DNA from: Owenia fusiformis
Lineage: Eukaryota > Annelida > Polychaeta > Sabellida > Oweniidae
Direction: 5' to 3'
NCBI GenBank assembly: GCA_903813345.2
Contig: CAIIXF020000005.1
Coordinates: 620,001-684,000, forward strand
Length of the DNA stretch: 64,000 nucleotides
Position numbers and translations under genes: made by a program. Shown one piece after another: positions 43,081-54,573 of the stretch. The notes beneath the pieces are model-generated. The model saw only the letters and a program-made list of their open reading frames with translations, was not told the origin of the DNA and ran no database searches. Each line of letters begins with the position of its first letter. The first letter of the stretch is position 1.

Positions 43081-44150
43081 CTATCATTAAGGTAGGACAC
43101 AAAGGGCAACATATGAATCTTAATCCGGAATCTCAGCAAAAGTACCATTATCACCTCAGTTGGTATGCAGTAGGTTTAACCTAGGATATTCAATTTAGAG
43201 GACATATTAAACATCATTATTTTACTAAAGGTAGGACACAAAGGGCAACATATTGAAAACACAAAACCTAGTTATTCAACTCAAATACTAAAAATCTAGT
43301 TGTGACTTTCCAATATATGATATATTGATTTGGCATTTTCAAAGAATAATTTAAATGAAGCTAAAGGTATAAAGTCAAATGATTGCTTTTTAAAATTGAA
43401 AAGGTGCATCTAGGATAGTTTTTTCGTCAGTTTGAAACCCATTGTTTTGCTATCAAACAAGTAGAAGTATTTAATCTATCGATTGTATAACATATAATTA
43501 TGATGAAGCAAAATATCTTAGTTTGACTTAGGATGAGAACTATCTTACAAGCAGTGTCCCTTTAATGGCTAAATGGATATTGATTCCATCTTTCAGCAAT
43601 ATATCATCTTTTAGGACGGGCATCAAAAATAGATTGACCCTTTTGTTTCTTTTGGTGAGAACTACCTTACAAGCAGTGTGTCTTTAAACAGCTACATGGA
43701 TATTGATTTAGTCCCTCAGTAATATATCATCTTCAGGGGTAGGCAATTGAATGAAGGTCTCTTTAAATGGGTAAATGGATATTGATTCAGTCCCTCAGCA
43801 ATATATCACATTCAGGGACAGACATTGCTGATGAATCAAAAGTATATTGACCCTTTGATTGTTTGTCAAAAATGTTTTACCTTACAAGGAGTGTCCCTTT
43901 AATGGCTAAATGGATATTAATTCAGTGTCTCTTCAACATATCAGCTCCAGAGATAGACATAACTGATGAATCAAAAGATTGACCCATTTGATTCTTTGTT
44001 TAAAACATTTAAATGTGTTCATTATCATGAGAGCTATCTTACAAACAGTGTCCCTTTAATGACTAAATGGATATCAATATTCAGTTCCTCTGCAACGTAT
44101 CCTCTTCAGAGGCATGCATGACTGATAAATCAGAAATAAATTGACCCCTT
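43081..44150 (+). repeat. Degenerate tandem repeat, units ~110-170 bases
   Basis: At least five units between about 43530 and 44130 share 'cttacaagcagtgtcccttt', 'aatggctaaatggatattga', 'tcagtccctcagcaatatat' and 'gattgacccttttg' words. Two copies of aggtaggacacaaagggcaa occur just upstream, near 43092 and 43231. Confidence 0.75.
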
Positions 44151-44814
44151 TGATACTTGTTTGATAGTTTGTTGCCTTGGTGTCTGGCAGATCCAATATG
44201 GCCTCCTTTTTTAAACTAAATTTTTTGCTATACTTTCACATTGTATATCTTCCGCAGCCAGGACCCTCTCTCATTTCATGTTTTAACTCTGCAATAATGT
44301 CAATACTAAACAATAAAGGTAAAATCAGAGGGGGTCTGACCTGCGGAAGCACCTCAATATGTCAGTGACTGCAGAAGGTCATTCATTCTTAAAAACAAGA
44401 ACACAATAGGGTGCCTTTCGAAACAATGGGATTACAAAGTATCTATGCATGGTTGATCTGCTTAGTGAAGGTTATTATGCTCAGACACAATGTAGTTTTA
44501 TATTGACAAGTCAATTTAAGTGTATCTACAAAAATCAAGATTTTATTCAAGGTTTTGTGAAAATATGTGAAAATTACTCATTTTAAGATTCAGAATGACA
44601 TGTGTTAAAAATCACCGTAAAAACAACTTTTTACCATATTTTAAATAATATTTTTGTGATTTGTTGAAAATATACTTCTTAAAGATTCATATTATATAAA
44701 AATAATCCTGGAGTTCCAATTTACCCTTTTCAAAAAAGTCCTTATAGGTACACTAATGGGTACGGATCCTTTATTTTGATAAACTAAAAGCTGAACAACG
44801 GAAATTCAAATATC
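44151..44814. other. Intergenic sequence, nothing recognised
   Basis: No gene, RNA or repeat recognised. Confidence 0.4.
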
Positions 44815-45090
44815 ATAGCCCCCCCCCCCCCTTGGGTCGGCCCAGAAAAAAAAAATTGGGCCCAAAAAAAATGTTGGGCCAAAAAAAACCTTCAGGCCCC
44901 AAAAAGTGGGCCTTTTAGGTCATTTCAGGCCAAATTTGGAAGAAAATGGGCCTCAAAATTTCAAAATTTGGGCCCACTTTTGAGTTTTAGGGGCCCAAAA
45001 TGTTTTTCCGCGCAAGCGCGGACGTTTTTTTCTCTGACTTGAAATTTGGCCCCCCCCCCCCCCCTTGTTGATTCCCAGATCCGCCCCTGA
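44815..45090. mobile_element. Element with 'gggccaaaaa' words and a gatccgcccctg end
   Basis: Words gggcccaaaaa and their complement fill the segment in both polarities, bracketed by two poly-C runs (44820-44832 and 45050-45064). The right end gatccgcccctga is, on the complement, caggggcggatc, a terminus type frequent in hAT-like elements; the left end is obscured by the poly-C run. Confidence 0.5.
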
Positions 45091-45925
45091 GTATCATGCT
45101 ACCGCGTTGACTACAGCGGCGGGCAACCTGTTCATCTTTCAATGATTCGTTTTGCAGTATGTCCCGCAGCCCCCACATCGCAGCTGTCCACCAGCACGGT
45201 GCACGGGGTTGTTGCACAGGGGGGGGGCACCGTTTATTCTCGCATTTTCTTCATTGTTTTATTTGCTCTGGACATGACTAAAGTTGAAAGTTGAATAACT
45301 GTTAAACTGCTGTCAAAGGGGAGAAAATGTTAGTTCAACAAGTACAACTGACATATGGCCGTTTCGATAATGGCTGAATTTTTCTGGAGCCGTTATTGGG
45401 TTTAACTTCATGGCCTTGCTATGCGCTGCATTCATGACAAATTCTGGATCGATTGAAATCAATTTTCCTCAATCGACAATGTGCGACAGATGACTTGACA
45501 ATAATGTATAGATACCTACCATCAAACGATTCCATCGACCATAGCCAGAACAATAAAATTAATATAGTCCTACGCGTCCGGACAAGTAAAATATAGAGTA
45601 GGCCTAGGGCAGTAAAACCATCCTTGGTCCAAGGGTATTTGATTTCTTTCCATAATAAATAATATAAGTAATAATAAATAATAAGTAATAAATGAAGTCC
45701 TTTGAATGAAGGATGAGTAAAACCGAACAAAGCGAACATATGAAATACAAACAAAAGTAAACTCACATGAAACTCACATAAATCATTTAAAATCTATTTA
45801 TTATAGCAAATCATTAGTATTAGCATGGCCCATGGTATTAGTTTGCTTGGATCTCTTTAGTTCGAGGAACAACAGAGAAACATGAATTATAGTAATAGAA
45901 TACTGACCACCTCCCAACTGATCTT
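45091..45925. other. Intergenic sequence, nothing recognised
   Basis: A minus-strand frame of 115 codons near 45419-45766 is hydrophobic but shows no family motif. Confidence 0.4.
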
Positions 45926-46194
45926 TTATTTCTTTGAATGTCCATCTCTCTGGTAGTAATGTATTTAACAAAGTTGTTGATTGGAGTTTTTATTATATAG
46001 TAGGGTAACGGTTGCTATTTGTCTCATTGTTATGTAATAATTAATTATTTCAGTTTGATTCAAATATAATCTTATTTCTGAAGAAGTAGGATGGACATCC
46101 TACGAAACGTCAAAAAGAAAAAGAAATATATCTGAGAAAGAAAATCAACAACTTTGTACATTACTACCAGAGAGATGAACATTCATAGAAATAA
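45926..46194. repeat. Inverted repeat enclosing a hammerhead-like motif
   Basis: Left arm 45926-45983 and right arm 46142-46194 are reverse complements of about 53 bases with one short insertion (catctctctggtagtaatgt; caaagttgttgatt). Between them, at 46078-46111, lies a hammerhead-like core. Confidence 0.75.
46078..46111 (+). ncRNA. Hammerhead-ribozyme-like motif
   Basis: CTGAAGA fits the CUGANGA box. It is followed by one extra A, a 7-bp stem (gtaggat/atcctac) with a 4-base loop (ggac), then GAAAC and GTC. This resembles the minimal hammerhead motifs described in Penelope-like elements. The extra A before stem II and the lack of a clear stem III make activity doubtful. Confidence 0.35.
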
Positions 46195-46240
46195 TATTGT
46201 GAGCAACAAGGTGGTGACATTTTGTCATGTTACTGTCTTG
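46195..46240 (-). repeat. Solo 5'-end fragment of the minisatellite-cored element
   Basis: On the minus strand, cagtaacatgacaaaatgtc followed by accaccttgttgctcacaat matches the 5' end of the elements at 25196 and 54574. No core or 3' end accompanies it. Confidence 0.7.
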
Positions 46241-46371
46241 TTTAAAGATTTGTTTTGAATTTTACAAAAAATGTTATGTTTCCTTCAAAACTGAGCTAGA
46301 GGCTTCAAATAAAAAGCATTTTAAAGCTCTTTTCTATCTTGTGGTTTTATTTTTATTGGTTGGGGGGTTAT

Positions 46372-49324
46372 TTATAAAGAACTCTTTAAACTCAAAGGGT
46401 TTTCTAAGAAAGTTCTCATAATGTCATTGACAATGATCGGTTCTTCTTGCTGCACCCAGTGACTGCACCCACGTACAAATTTCAACGTAAAGTTGTTGAC
46501 ATAATTTCCAGACAACTTTGCCATGTCGGCTTCTAATGCACCATCTTGATCACCCCATACAACAAGAACTGGAACATTTGGTATATCAATGGTCGGGCCC
46601 TTACTGGCAGACGGCTTCTTGGTGTACGGCCATTGGCGCAATAGGGCCCTGTAGTAGTTTACAGGGCCTGTGAAGGCTCCTGGAAAATAGTAATACAGGC
46701 GTCAAAAACATTTAAAACATGTTCACATTTGGACGTTACGCACCAGACAGGCAAAATCACGGACCGTTGGAGCGCTATATGAAAACAGAATATCCTCATA
46801 AAATCAGTTTTAATAAACTTTCTTTCTCGAACTATTCACGATAATGTGAAAAACAGTACAAGTGATTTTAAAAAGAACTCTTAAATTGATAGTGTAGGGC
46901 CCCATACTCACCAGGTTGAGAAAATACATAAAGATAAGCGTCCATGTCTTCCTTTGTGAAATGTTCTTTGTTGACGACTCCAGCAGTTTTGCCCAAGAAC
47001 GTACCCTTTAAAGCGCCAAAGTCAAACGCCGAGAGGAAATGTTCGGGGAGGTAAGGCAACTGATAGAAAAACACGTACCTGAAGATAAAATTAATTTGGA
47101 CAATGTTATAAGAATACATCGTCGGTTCCCACGCTCAATCACTACGTTCTATTGATGAAGCTTGATAAAGCAAGATGGTAAGAATATTCGATCATTAAAC
47201 TAAGACCTCGTTTCCCAGTCTGATTTTCACCATACCTTGGAAATCCAAGATGAAACTAAGATGGGTTCTAAAAATTTGGAAATTGTTATAAAAATGGTGG
47301 AGCTGCCACGGCATACTTAATTTGCTAACCTTTTGTCAAGGTGAAAACTTAACTCTACAGACTGAAATTGATGCTTTGCCGACTTGACCCTTGCTAAAAA
47401 TGTTCACTGAAAATATGTTATTTTAGTGATCTTTCGTAGAAAATATTTTGCAATGTGTGAAAACAATTGAAGCCCAAGACAAGATATGCAGTGTGGTTAA
47501 ATCATTCAACCCAGGTGTTATTTCCCAAACTTCACACTCGATGTTGCGCATCTCGTGCAAAGGTTGAAATAATACCTTTTTGAGGGATGATTCAGTCCAC
47601 ATTGCATTGAGTCTAGGGTTTTAATCCTTAATCCACCCACAGGTATTCCGACTAAAGAAACTAACATAACATTATAACTATTCATACCCGATTACCCGGT
47701 CATGATCAAGCATAAATTGATCTCAAAACAACCACCGTTATTCTTTTAGTATACTCACCATGATTTTACATACTGTTCTCGATGCTCTCTGATATACGGA
47801 ATGAACACCTTTGGGTGAGGGACGTTCATTATGATTAACTTATCAACCAAACTTGGAAAGCGAATAGTGAATACCCAGGCGATATTGGCACCCCAGTCGT
47901 GTCCTACCAAAACGCAGGATTTGTATCCCAATCTTTCGATTACTTCTTTAACGTCATTTGTTAGTTTTAGCAGACTGTATTCAGCAATTTCTTCCGGCTT
48001 GTCTGAATCACCATAACCACGGTTGTCGAGGGCAACCACTCTAAATACAACATAGATTATAAAAATAAACTGGATGTACTCAAAAATCAATTGCAGTAGT
48101 TCAATTTTACAATCTTAAACTTGATGAATGCTGTCAGTGAAAATCAGTCAAGAGCATTTTATATAGAGCTCATACATAGGCAAAAGCTGAAGTAATCCAT
48201 GAACAATGAAGTGTTTGCCTTGGCAACCATAAGCTAAACTACATGTAGTCGCATGTACTGCTAATACGTGCATTGTTTCCCGGGAAGCATAAAATACAAA
48301 CACCTAAAATCTTTCGAAAACTCCTTCAGCTGATGTCTCCAGGAATACCAAAACTCTGGGAACCCATGAAGGCATAGCATCAATGGTTTACTTTTGTCGC
48401 CATTGGCAACATAATGCAGCTTCACGTCCTGAAAGATGAAGGCAAGCATTAGCTCAGATCAAATCATTGGTACTTCCTGGTGGAACAGACAAATTAACTG
48501 CCCCTATGCCCTATTTCATCCTCTCAACGTAGCAGTCCTGACATCATTCACTGTTTTCCTGAAGAACTAATGAAAAGATTGGAATGATCTGTCAGGACTC
48601 AGGTCCATGCGTTCGGAGGACATAAAAACGATGATTTATAATTGGGTTTCAGCATAAGGATACAAGACTAAAGTAAAAAGTATCGGAGTTTCTCGTTAAT
48701 AGACCCATGGGGGTTTCTTTAAAGGAGGTGTGTATAAAATAGAAAATTTCCTCCTTGAAAGTTATTATCCACTGTCTGATTCGTTTCTACTTTCATTGGC
48801 AGCAGTCATAAACAGTTGCGAATAAAAAAATAGGTGATAAAAGTGGCAAACGTAGAGAATTAGTGAACGTACAGTAAGTAATGAAGTGAGCAAGTTTATC
48901 ATTGCATTGTAATATTCAGGTGTCAGTGTCGCATATCGGTTAACGTTGATCGTAATGATATGCGTAATTATGTTACAACATTACGATCAAGATTTTCCAC
49001 TCCTAGGAAAATCAGTAAACTCTCTTCATAAAGGCCAATGTATTTTTTCGAGGACTTTCAAATAAACGTCCATACGTAATAAACGCCCAATGGGCGTTTA
49101 GCGAGATGCTAACGTTGGAATAACCATACCTTCAGTTGCAAGTATTCGTGTGCACCCAAGGAGGGATCATCCAAGCATTTTGGTCGTTCAGTTCTCTCAG
49201 TGGCTGTCATATAAAGTATTGGGTGCCGTATTGCACCCTTTAGCATCTTTCCCATAGCGTAGGTTCCCCACAAAGCTGCTGAGCCCCACACATACAGAAA
49301 GTCTCCTATCCTCGGCAATGGCAT
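46372..49324 (-). CDS. EPHX4: Epoxide hydrolase 4-like alpha/beta hydrolase, 358 aa
   Basis: Five minus-strand exons: 49130-49324, 48304-48428, 47759-48040, 46912-47078, 46372-46679 (1077 bases with TAA). All introns are GT-AG and phases are consistent. The N-terminus ([20 protein letters not shown]) is a likely membrane anchor, as in EPHX3/EPHX4. [20 protein letters not shown] matches the family's pre-catalytic segment. HGFPEFW is the oxyanion-hole HGxP, and [10 protein letters not shown] carries the nucleophilic Asp. RGYGDSDKP, the lid Tyr in [19 protein letters not shown], the acid Asp in [11 protein letters not shown] and the catalytic His in [11 protein letters not shown] are all present. 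Length agrees with human EPHX4 (about 360). The enzyme would open epoxides by a covalent ester intermediate at the ER membrane; the natural substrate of EPHX4 is poorly known. The Met at 49324 starts at the family position; the upstream in-frame extension has no similarity. The first 40 residues diverge, so EPHX3/4 co-orthology is possible. Confidence 0.93.
46680..46911 (-). other. EPHX4 intron 4
   Basis: GT-AG intron (donor gtgagtat, acceptor tattttccag). No feature inside. Confidence 0.8.
47079..47758 (-). other. EPHX4 intron 3
   Basis: GT-AG intron (donor gtgagtat, acceptor attttatcttcag). No repeat or RNA recognised. Confidence 0.8.
48429..49129 (-). other. EPHX4 intron 1
   Basis: GT-AG intron (donor gtatggtt, acceptor cttcatctttcag). 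Two short inverted words, ttacgatcaa near 48980 and ttgatcgtaat near 48945, form a small palindrome; nothing else is recognised. Confidence 0.75.
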
Positions 49325-49739
49325 TTTTAAAGTCAATAGTACCCCATGTAGAAGGAAGCAATTTGAGTAACTGTTAAACAAGTAGTATGCAGTGTATGAC
49401 AGACTATAAAAGTATGACCGTATAGCAAAAGTTATCTGTGTGAAGAGTCTATGTACGAGACGATGGTTCATAGGTACAGTTAAAAGTGTGTACATACACG
49501 TCACTTGGTACTGTATCTTATAACTTCTGTGATCAAAGTCTAAATGTTAAAAATACTTGATGTACGGAGTATGAAGAAATATAAACCAGACCTCGATAGT
49601 TTTATGTCGGTTGTTTTTTAGTATGGATTTTCATTTATAAAGAAATCTAAACTTGCCAATTCATTCCCTTTGTATTTGTAGAAGAGTTAATGAACTAATG
49701 CCTGCAATCTCACTATTTCACATTTATTTGCATCAATGT
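49325..49739. other. Upstream region of EPHX4, promoter not resolved
   Basis: The 5' UTR and promoter should lie here or further up. No TATA box could be assigned with confidence. Confidence 0.4.
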
Positions 49740-49884
49740 TTTATTTCACGATCTGAAGACATGCATGTTTGACGTTATGTAATCTTAATTTGTGTGATTG
49801 TTTGACCAAAGAAGTGTGATCGTTTGTAATGATCTTAATAAGTGTGATTGTTTGACCTTGAATGGTCATATGTCTCCCCGTTTG

Positions 49885-50340
49885 ACCAGAAGAACTCGCT
49901 TGATACTGGCCAGTGACACATGAACAAACAATCACACTTCCGAAGTGTGATTGTTTTTTCATGTGTCACTGGCCAGTATCAAGCGAAGTAACGGCCATTA
50001 CCTTCGCATTAAAGATGGCGGACGGTAAATGTCGATGTTTTTTAGTTTCCATAGGCCTTTATAGTTGACGTAATGCTTTAATATTTGACCTGAATCGGAC
50101 TTATATTGGAGTATGATCATTTGATCATATGTTGTGCGTAGGCGCCACAGGTCAACGATTTCTTCCACGGCTTAGGGAAGGTAACTGGGATCTTGGTTTT
50201 ACAGATCATACATTTCCAGTTACCTTCATTAAACGGTGGACGACATCGTTGGAAACTAAAAATATTGAAATTGACACTTACCATCCGCCATCTTAAATGC
50301 AACGGCCGTTACCTTCCATTGATACTGATCAGTGATGTAT
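49885..50340. mobile_element. Foldback element with a palindromic shoulder
   Basis: 49955-50045 and the reverse complement of 50250-50340 match: tcactggccagtatcaagcg against tcactgatcagtatcaatgg, then cattaaagatggcggacggt against catttaagatggcggatggt. On the left side the outer end is itself part of a second palindrome of about 55-base arms, centred near 49938 (cttgatactggccagtgaca and its complement around aatcacactt). The element lies within the tandem array. Confidence 0.75.
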
Positions 50341-50399
50341 GGTCTTCATAAATGTGACCATGAACATGTATCCTCTTAATAAGGGTGGCCATTTGACCT

Positions 50400-51930
50400 T
50401 GTATTATCTTTATAAGTGTGTCTGTTTGACGTTGTGTGATCTCAATGGGTGGGTGTTTGACCTCTTAATAAGTGACTATTTGACATTGTGTGATGTTTAT
50501 AAGTGACTATTTGAAATTGTATGACCTAATACTGTAATAAGTGTGACTGTTTGACGTTGTGTGATCTTAATGGGTGGGTGTTTGACCTCTTAATAAGTGA
50601 CTATTTGACATTGTGTGATATTTATAAGTGACCATTTGAAATTGTATGACCTAATACTGTAATAAGTGTGACTGTTTGACGTTGTGTGATCTTAATGGGT
50701 GGGTGTTTGACCTCTTAATAAGTGACTATTTGACCTTGTATTATCTTTATAAGTGTGTCTGTTTGACGTTGTGTGATCTCAATGGGTGGGTGTTTGACCT
50801 CTTAATAAGTGACTATTTGACATTGTGTGATGTTTATAAGTGACTATTTGAAATTGTATGACCTAATACTGTAATAAGTGTGACTGTTTGACGTTGTGTG
50901 AACTCAATGGATGGGTGTTTGACCTCTTAATAAGTGACTATTTGACATTGTGTGATGTTTATAAGTGACTATTTGAAATTGTATGACCTAATACTGTAAT
51001 AAGTGTGACTGTTTGACGTTGTGTGATCTTAATGGGTGGGTGTTTGACCTCTTAATAAGTGACTATTTGACATTGTGTGATATTTATAAGTGACCATTTG
51101 AAATTGTATGACCTAATACTGTAATAAGTGTGACTGTTTGACGTTGTGTGATCTTAATGGGTGGGTGTTTGACCTCTTAATAAGTGACTATTTGACATTG
51201 TGTGTTGTTTATAAGTGACTATTTGAAATTGTATGACCTAATACTGTAATAAGTGTGACTGTTTGACGTTGTGTGATCTCAATGGATGGGTGTTTGACCT
51301 CTTAATAAGTGACTATTTGACATTGTGTGATGTTTATAAGTGACTATTTGAAATTGTATGACCTAATACTGTAATAAGTGTGACTGTTTGACGTTGTGTG
51401 ATCTTAATGGGTGGGTGTTTGACCTCTTAATAAGTGACTATTTGACATTGTGTGATATTTATAAGAGACCATTTGAAATTGTATGACCTAATACTGTAAT
51501 AAGTGTGACTGTTTGACGTTGTGTGATCTTAATGGGTGGGTGTTTGACCTCTTAATAAGTGACTATTTGACATTGTGTGATGTTTATAAGTGACTATTTG
51601 AAATTGTATGACCTAATACTGTAATAAGTGTGACTGTTTGACGTTGTGTGATCTCAATGGATGGGTGTTTGACCTCTTAATAAGTGACTATTTGACATTG
51701 TGTGATGTTTATAAGTGACTATTTGAAATTGTATGACCTAATACTGTAATACTTTGTAATATTTTGTAAGTGTGACTGTTTGACGTTGTGTGATCTCAAT
51801 GGATGGGTGTTTGACCTCTTAATAAGTGACTATTTGACATTGTGTGATATTTATAAGTGACCATTTGAAATTGTATGACCTAATACTGTAATAAGTGTGA
51901 CTGTTTGACGTTGTGTGATCTTAATCAATA
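50400..51930. repeat. 125-bp higher-order repeat, about eleven units
   Basis: The marker gtgtgactgtttgacgttgt recurs at 50541, 50666, 50878, 51003, 51128, 51253, 51378, 51503 and 51628 and again near 51770 and 51895: 125-base spacing except for one partial unit (212 = 125 + 87) and one unit with a short insertion. Each unit is built of four ~31-bp subunits. Alternating variants (gggtggg/ggatggg; gtgatg/gtgata) suggest a 250- or 375-base super-period. Confidence 0.9.
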
Positions 51931-52082
51931 CATGGCTGTTTGACCTTGTATGCTCTTGATGACCATTTGACCTTAACTAATATTAATAAGTGTGGATGTT
52001 TGACCTTGTAAGACCATCTAAAGTCTGACCATCATTACTTAATGACTTTGAATATTTGCACATGTATTGTATGGTCTTCATA

Positions 52083-52585
52083 ACACCCCAGTCACATTTC
52101 CTACGGCGACCTTGCGGTCTGTCATTTCTGCGGCCAGTAGCTTTTCTACGCTCGCCGCAGAATTTCTGCGCTCTCATACTTTTGCAGTCATATTTCCCAC
52201 GGCAGCCGCACGGTGAATTTTAAATTTCTGTTGATAAATAATACTTTTTTCATTTTATTTACATCAGGACAATTTATAAATGTTATTCATAGTGCTAGGA
52301 TGTAATATCAAATGAAAAGTGATCGTGAAACATTGATAAATAATGATTCAATCTTGTTGAGCCAGTTGATTTCTACGGGGACCTGATTTCTACGGGGAAA
52401 TGAACAAATATTATAACTCCGAGTTATAATTTCTACACCTTCCCTGCGGCCTGTAAAAATCTGCATTTGCCGTACGGAGGCCGCAAGGCGAGCGTAGTTT
52501 TTCTACGATCACCGCAGAAATTCACCGATTTAATTGATCTGCGGTCGACTTGCGGCCGCCGTGCGACAAATGTGACTGGGGTTTT
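52083..52585. mobile_element. TIR element with 'ctacgg/gcggcc/cgcag' subterminal words
   Basis: The left end caccccagtcacatttccta and the right end, on the complement, aaccccagtcacatttgtcg are inverted. Both subterminal regions repeat ttctacg, ccgcagaaat and cggccgc-like words in opposite polarity. About 500 bases, non-coding, inserted in the tandem array, which resumes at about 52588. Confidence 0.75.
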
Positions 52586-52830
52586 AGTGTGATTGTTTGA
52601 CATTGTATAATTTAAAGAAGTGTGATTGTTTGCACACACATGAACTTAATAAATGTTAATGGTTGACCTTTCATGATCTTAAAAACTGTGATTGGTTGAA
52701 CCATGATTCCATGAACATGTATGATCTTCATTAGTGTGACACATGGATCCTGTGTGATCTCAATAAGTGTGAATCTTTGACATTTTGTGATCTTAATTGG
52801 TGTAACTGTTTGACATATTGTGATCTTGCG

Positions 52831-53812
52831 TTTAATTCTTGAGTGCTTTTTAATATATTATGAATCATCCAAAATTTAAAAGTAGATTAAAATTGCTTGT
52901 AAAATAATTTGATTAACAACACATACCTTTTTTTAAATAACATCTAGAAAATTTATTTGTGTCATTAATACCCGTGAAATATACATTCATAGTAGTCAGA
53001 ATACCTAATCATGATGAAATTATTCAATATGACAAAACTACTTTGGCAATAAATAATAAAAATCAGAATGCATTACTATATACCCTACTACAGCAACACA
53101 AGTATAATGCTAATACATCTCTGTAAATGTGAACATCCTGATATGTGAACACTGTCCCACTGGCTAACATGAACACTTCAATGTGGACATAACTATGGTT
53201 TGCAATAACTATTATGCATTTTGATGATATAAAACATAAGAAAAGTGTAAAAACTGTCATCATAATGATATGCATTCTGAATAATATTCACTAATAAAAG
53301 ATCATTTGCTGTAGTTGTCAAAAATACAATATACTGGACGGATTCTAGACATATCACAGATTTAGATAAAAGCAGTTAGGAAAGAATTATTATATTTTCC
53401 AGTGATAATCAAGATAAAATAATGTATGTAAAAAGGAGAATTACATTTGGAATAAAGGCCCATGAGCGTTAATTTGAGTAATATAAGAAAGAGGCCTTAT
53501 TTCAAGAAAATACAGTTATACATCTTTAAAATAATATGCAGAATAATATACAGTATATATATTGCTAATTACTATTACTAATCATGCATTGTTCTTAATT
53601 TTAATAACTTGTTCTATTTAATATTCAAGGGTTTAAGTTATTTGGAATCATTTGGATTTTGGACATATAGAGATATGCATCTGTTCAACTTTCACAGATT
53701 CACAAAAAGGTGCAGATTCACAAAAAGATTAAGAATGACTTCAGTTTGTTGAATGTTAATGAATCATTAATAAATACATTTAAATATTTTCAACATTTAT
53801 AATTTAATTTTT
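52831..53812. other. Intergenic sequence, nothing recognised
   Basis: Strongly AT-rich; no gene, RNA or repeat recognised. Confidence 0.45.
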
Positions 53813-54040
53813 AAATATTAATGTAACGACCCTTGGGCACGCTCGTCGGGGAGCTGTAGTGTACCGAGCCAGATACTAGACTCGAAAGAGAATGTGCTAA
53901 ATTCAATGCCCCGTACGGGAATCAAACCCAGGACCTCCCGCTCTCATAGTCAGACGCTCTACCCCTGAGCCATAAAGGCTAGCCACCACAGCTGAGACTG
54001 TAGTAGCGACTTGCTATCGAAGGTCATTACATTAATATTT
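53813..54040 (-). repeat. tRNA-derived SINE copy bounded by 19-bp inverted repeats
   Basis: On the minus strand: head (gatagcaagtcgctactaca, agctgtggtggctag), a tRNA-like body with A box (ggctcaggggtagagc) and B box (gggtttgattccc), and a tail to about 53820. The first five acceptor bases GCCTT can pair with GGGGC at the end of the body. The copy is flanked by aaatattaatgtaacgacc (53813-53831) and ggtcattacattaatattt (54022-54040), which are reverse complements with one mismatch, unusual for a SINE. Head and body match 15664-15785. Confidence 0.75.
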
Positions 54041-54573
54041 ATACTAAATATTAATTCAGACTTTTTTCAAGTCAAAATGAAAATTTTTTCAGTTAAAAAT
54101 CAAATTCCCTTTCATTTTTTTTATCCTGGCTATGCCCTATAAACATTCACATTGTTCACACTACATTTTCTCATCTTACCACCCAGGTGTTACCTGTTCT
54201 GTTTAAACCTGTTATACTCATCACAGTTGAATGTTCACTCCATGAGAGAGAGGGGGCGCTCCTTTCAACTCCTTTCTGCTTGTTTCAATAGGACTGGTTC
54301 CTACAACAACTCATCTTTTGAACCGCTATTGTTCCATATCAATATGAAACCTAATTGGAAGCCTCAGTTGAATAGGATTGTTCATTTCTAAAACTGCGTA
54401 TTTGAACAAGACTGCTCAGTTCAATATAGGAAGCCACATTTGAATTAGACTGCTCAATTTTTAATATCTGATCGTTTGAAGACTGCACGTCTGCGTTCTT
54501 TCTCAACCAAAGCACTGCCATTTAGCAACTCACTGAAAGATAAAATACCGCATGATCAAAATTTGATAAAAAC
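54041..54573. other. Intergenic sequence, nothing recognised
   Basis: No convincing feature; a plus-strand frame of 79 codons near 54152 lacks motifs. Confidence 0.4.

Larger units (their letters stand above)
49740..52830. repeat. Tandem array of ~31-bp 'tgtttgaccttgtgtgatctt' units
   Basis: Degenerate units of the form gtgtgattgtttgaccttgt / gatcttaataa run through the whole region in one orientation, diverged at both edges and homogenised in the middle (see 50400-51930). Two elements interrupt it: a foldback at about 49955-50340 and a TIR element at 52083-52585. Confidence 0.85.

Noticed and set aside
53880-53990. Functional tRNA gene on the minus strand
   Set aside because: A and B boxes are present but the arms pair poorly and it is part of a longer SINE unit with a second copy at 15664.
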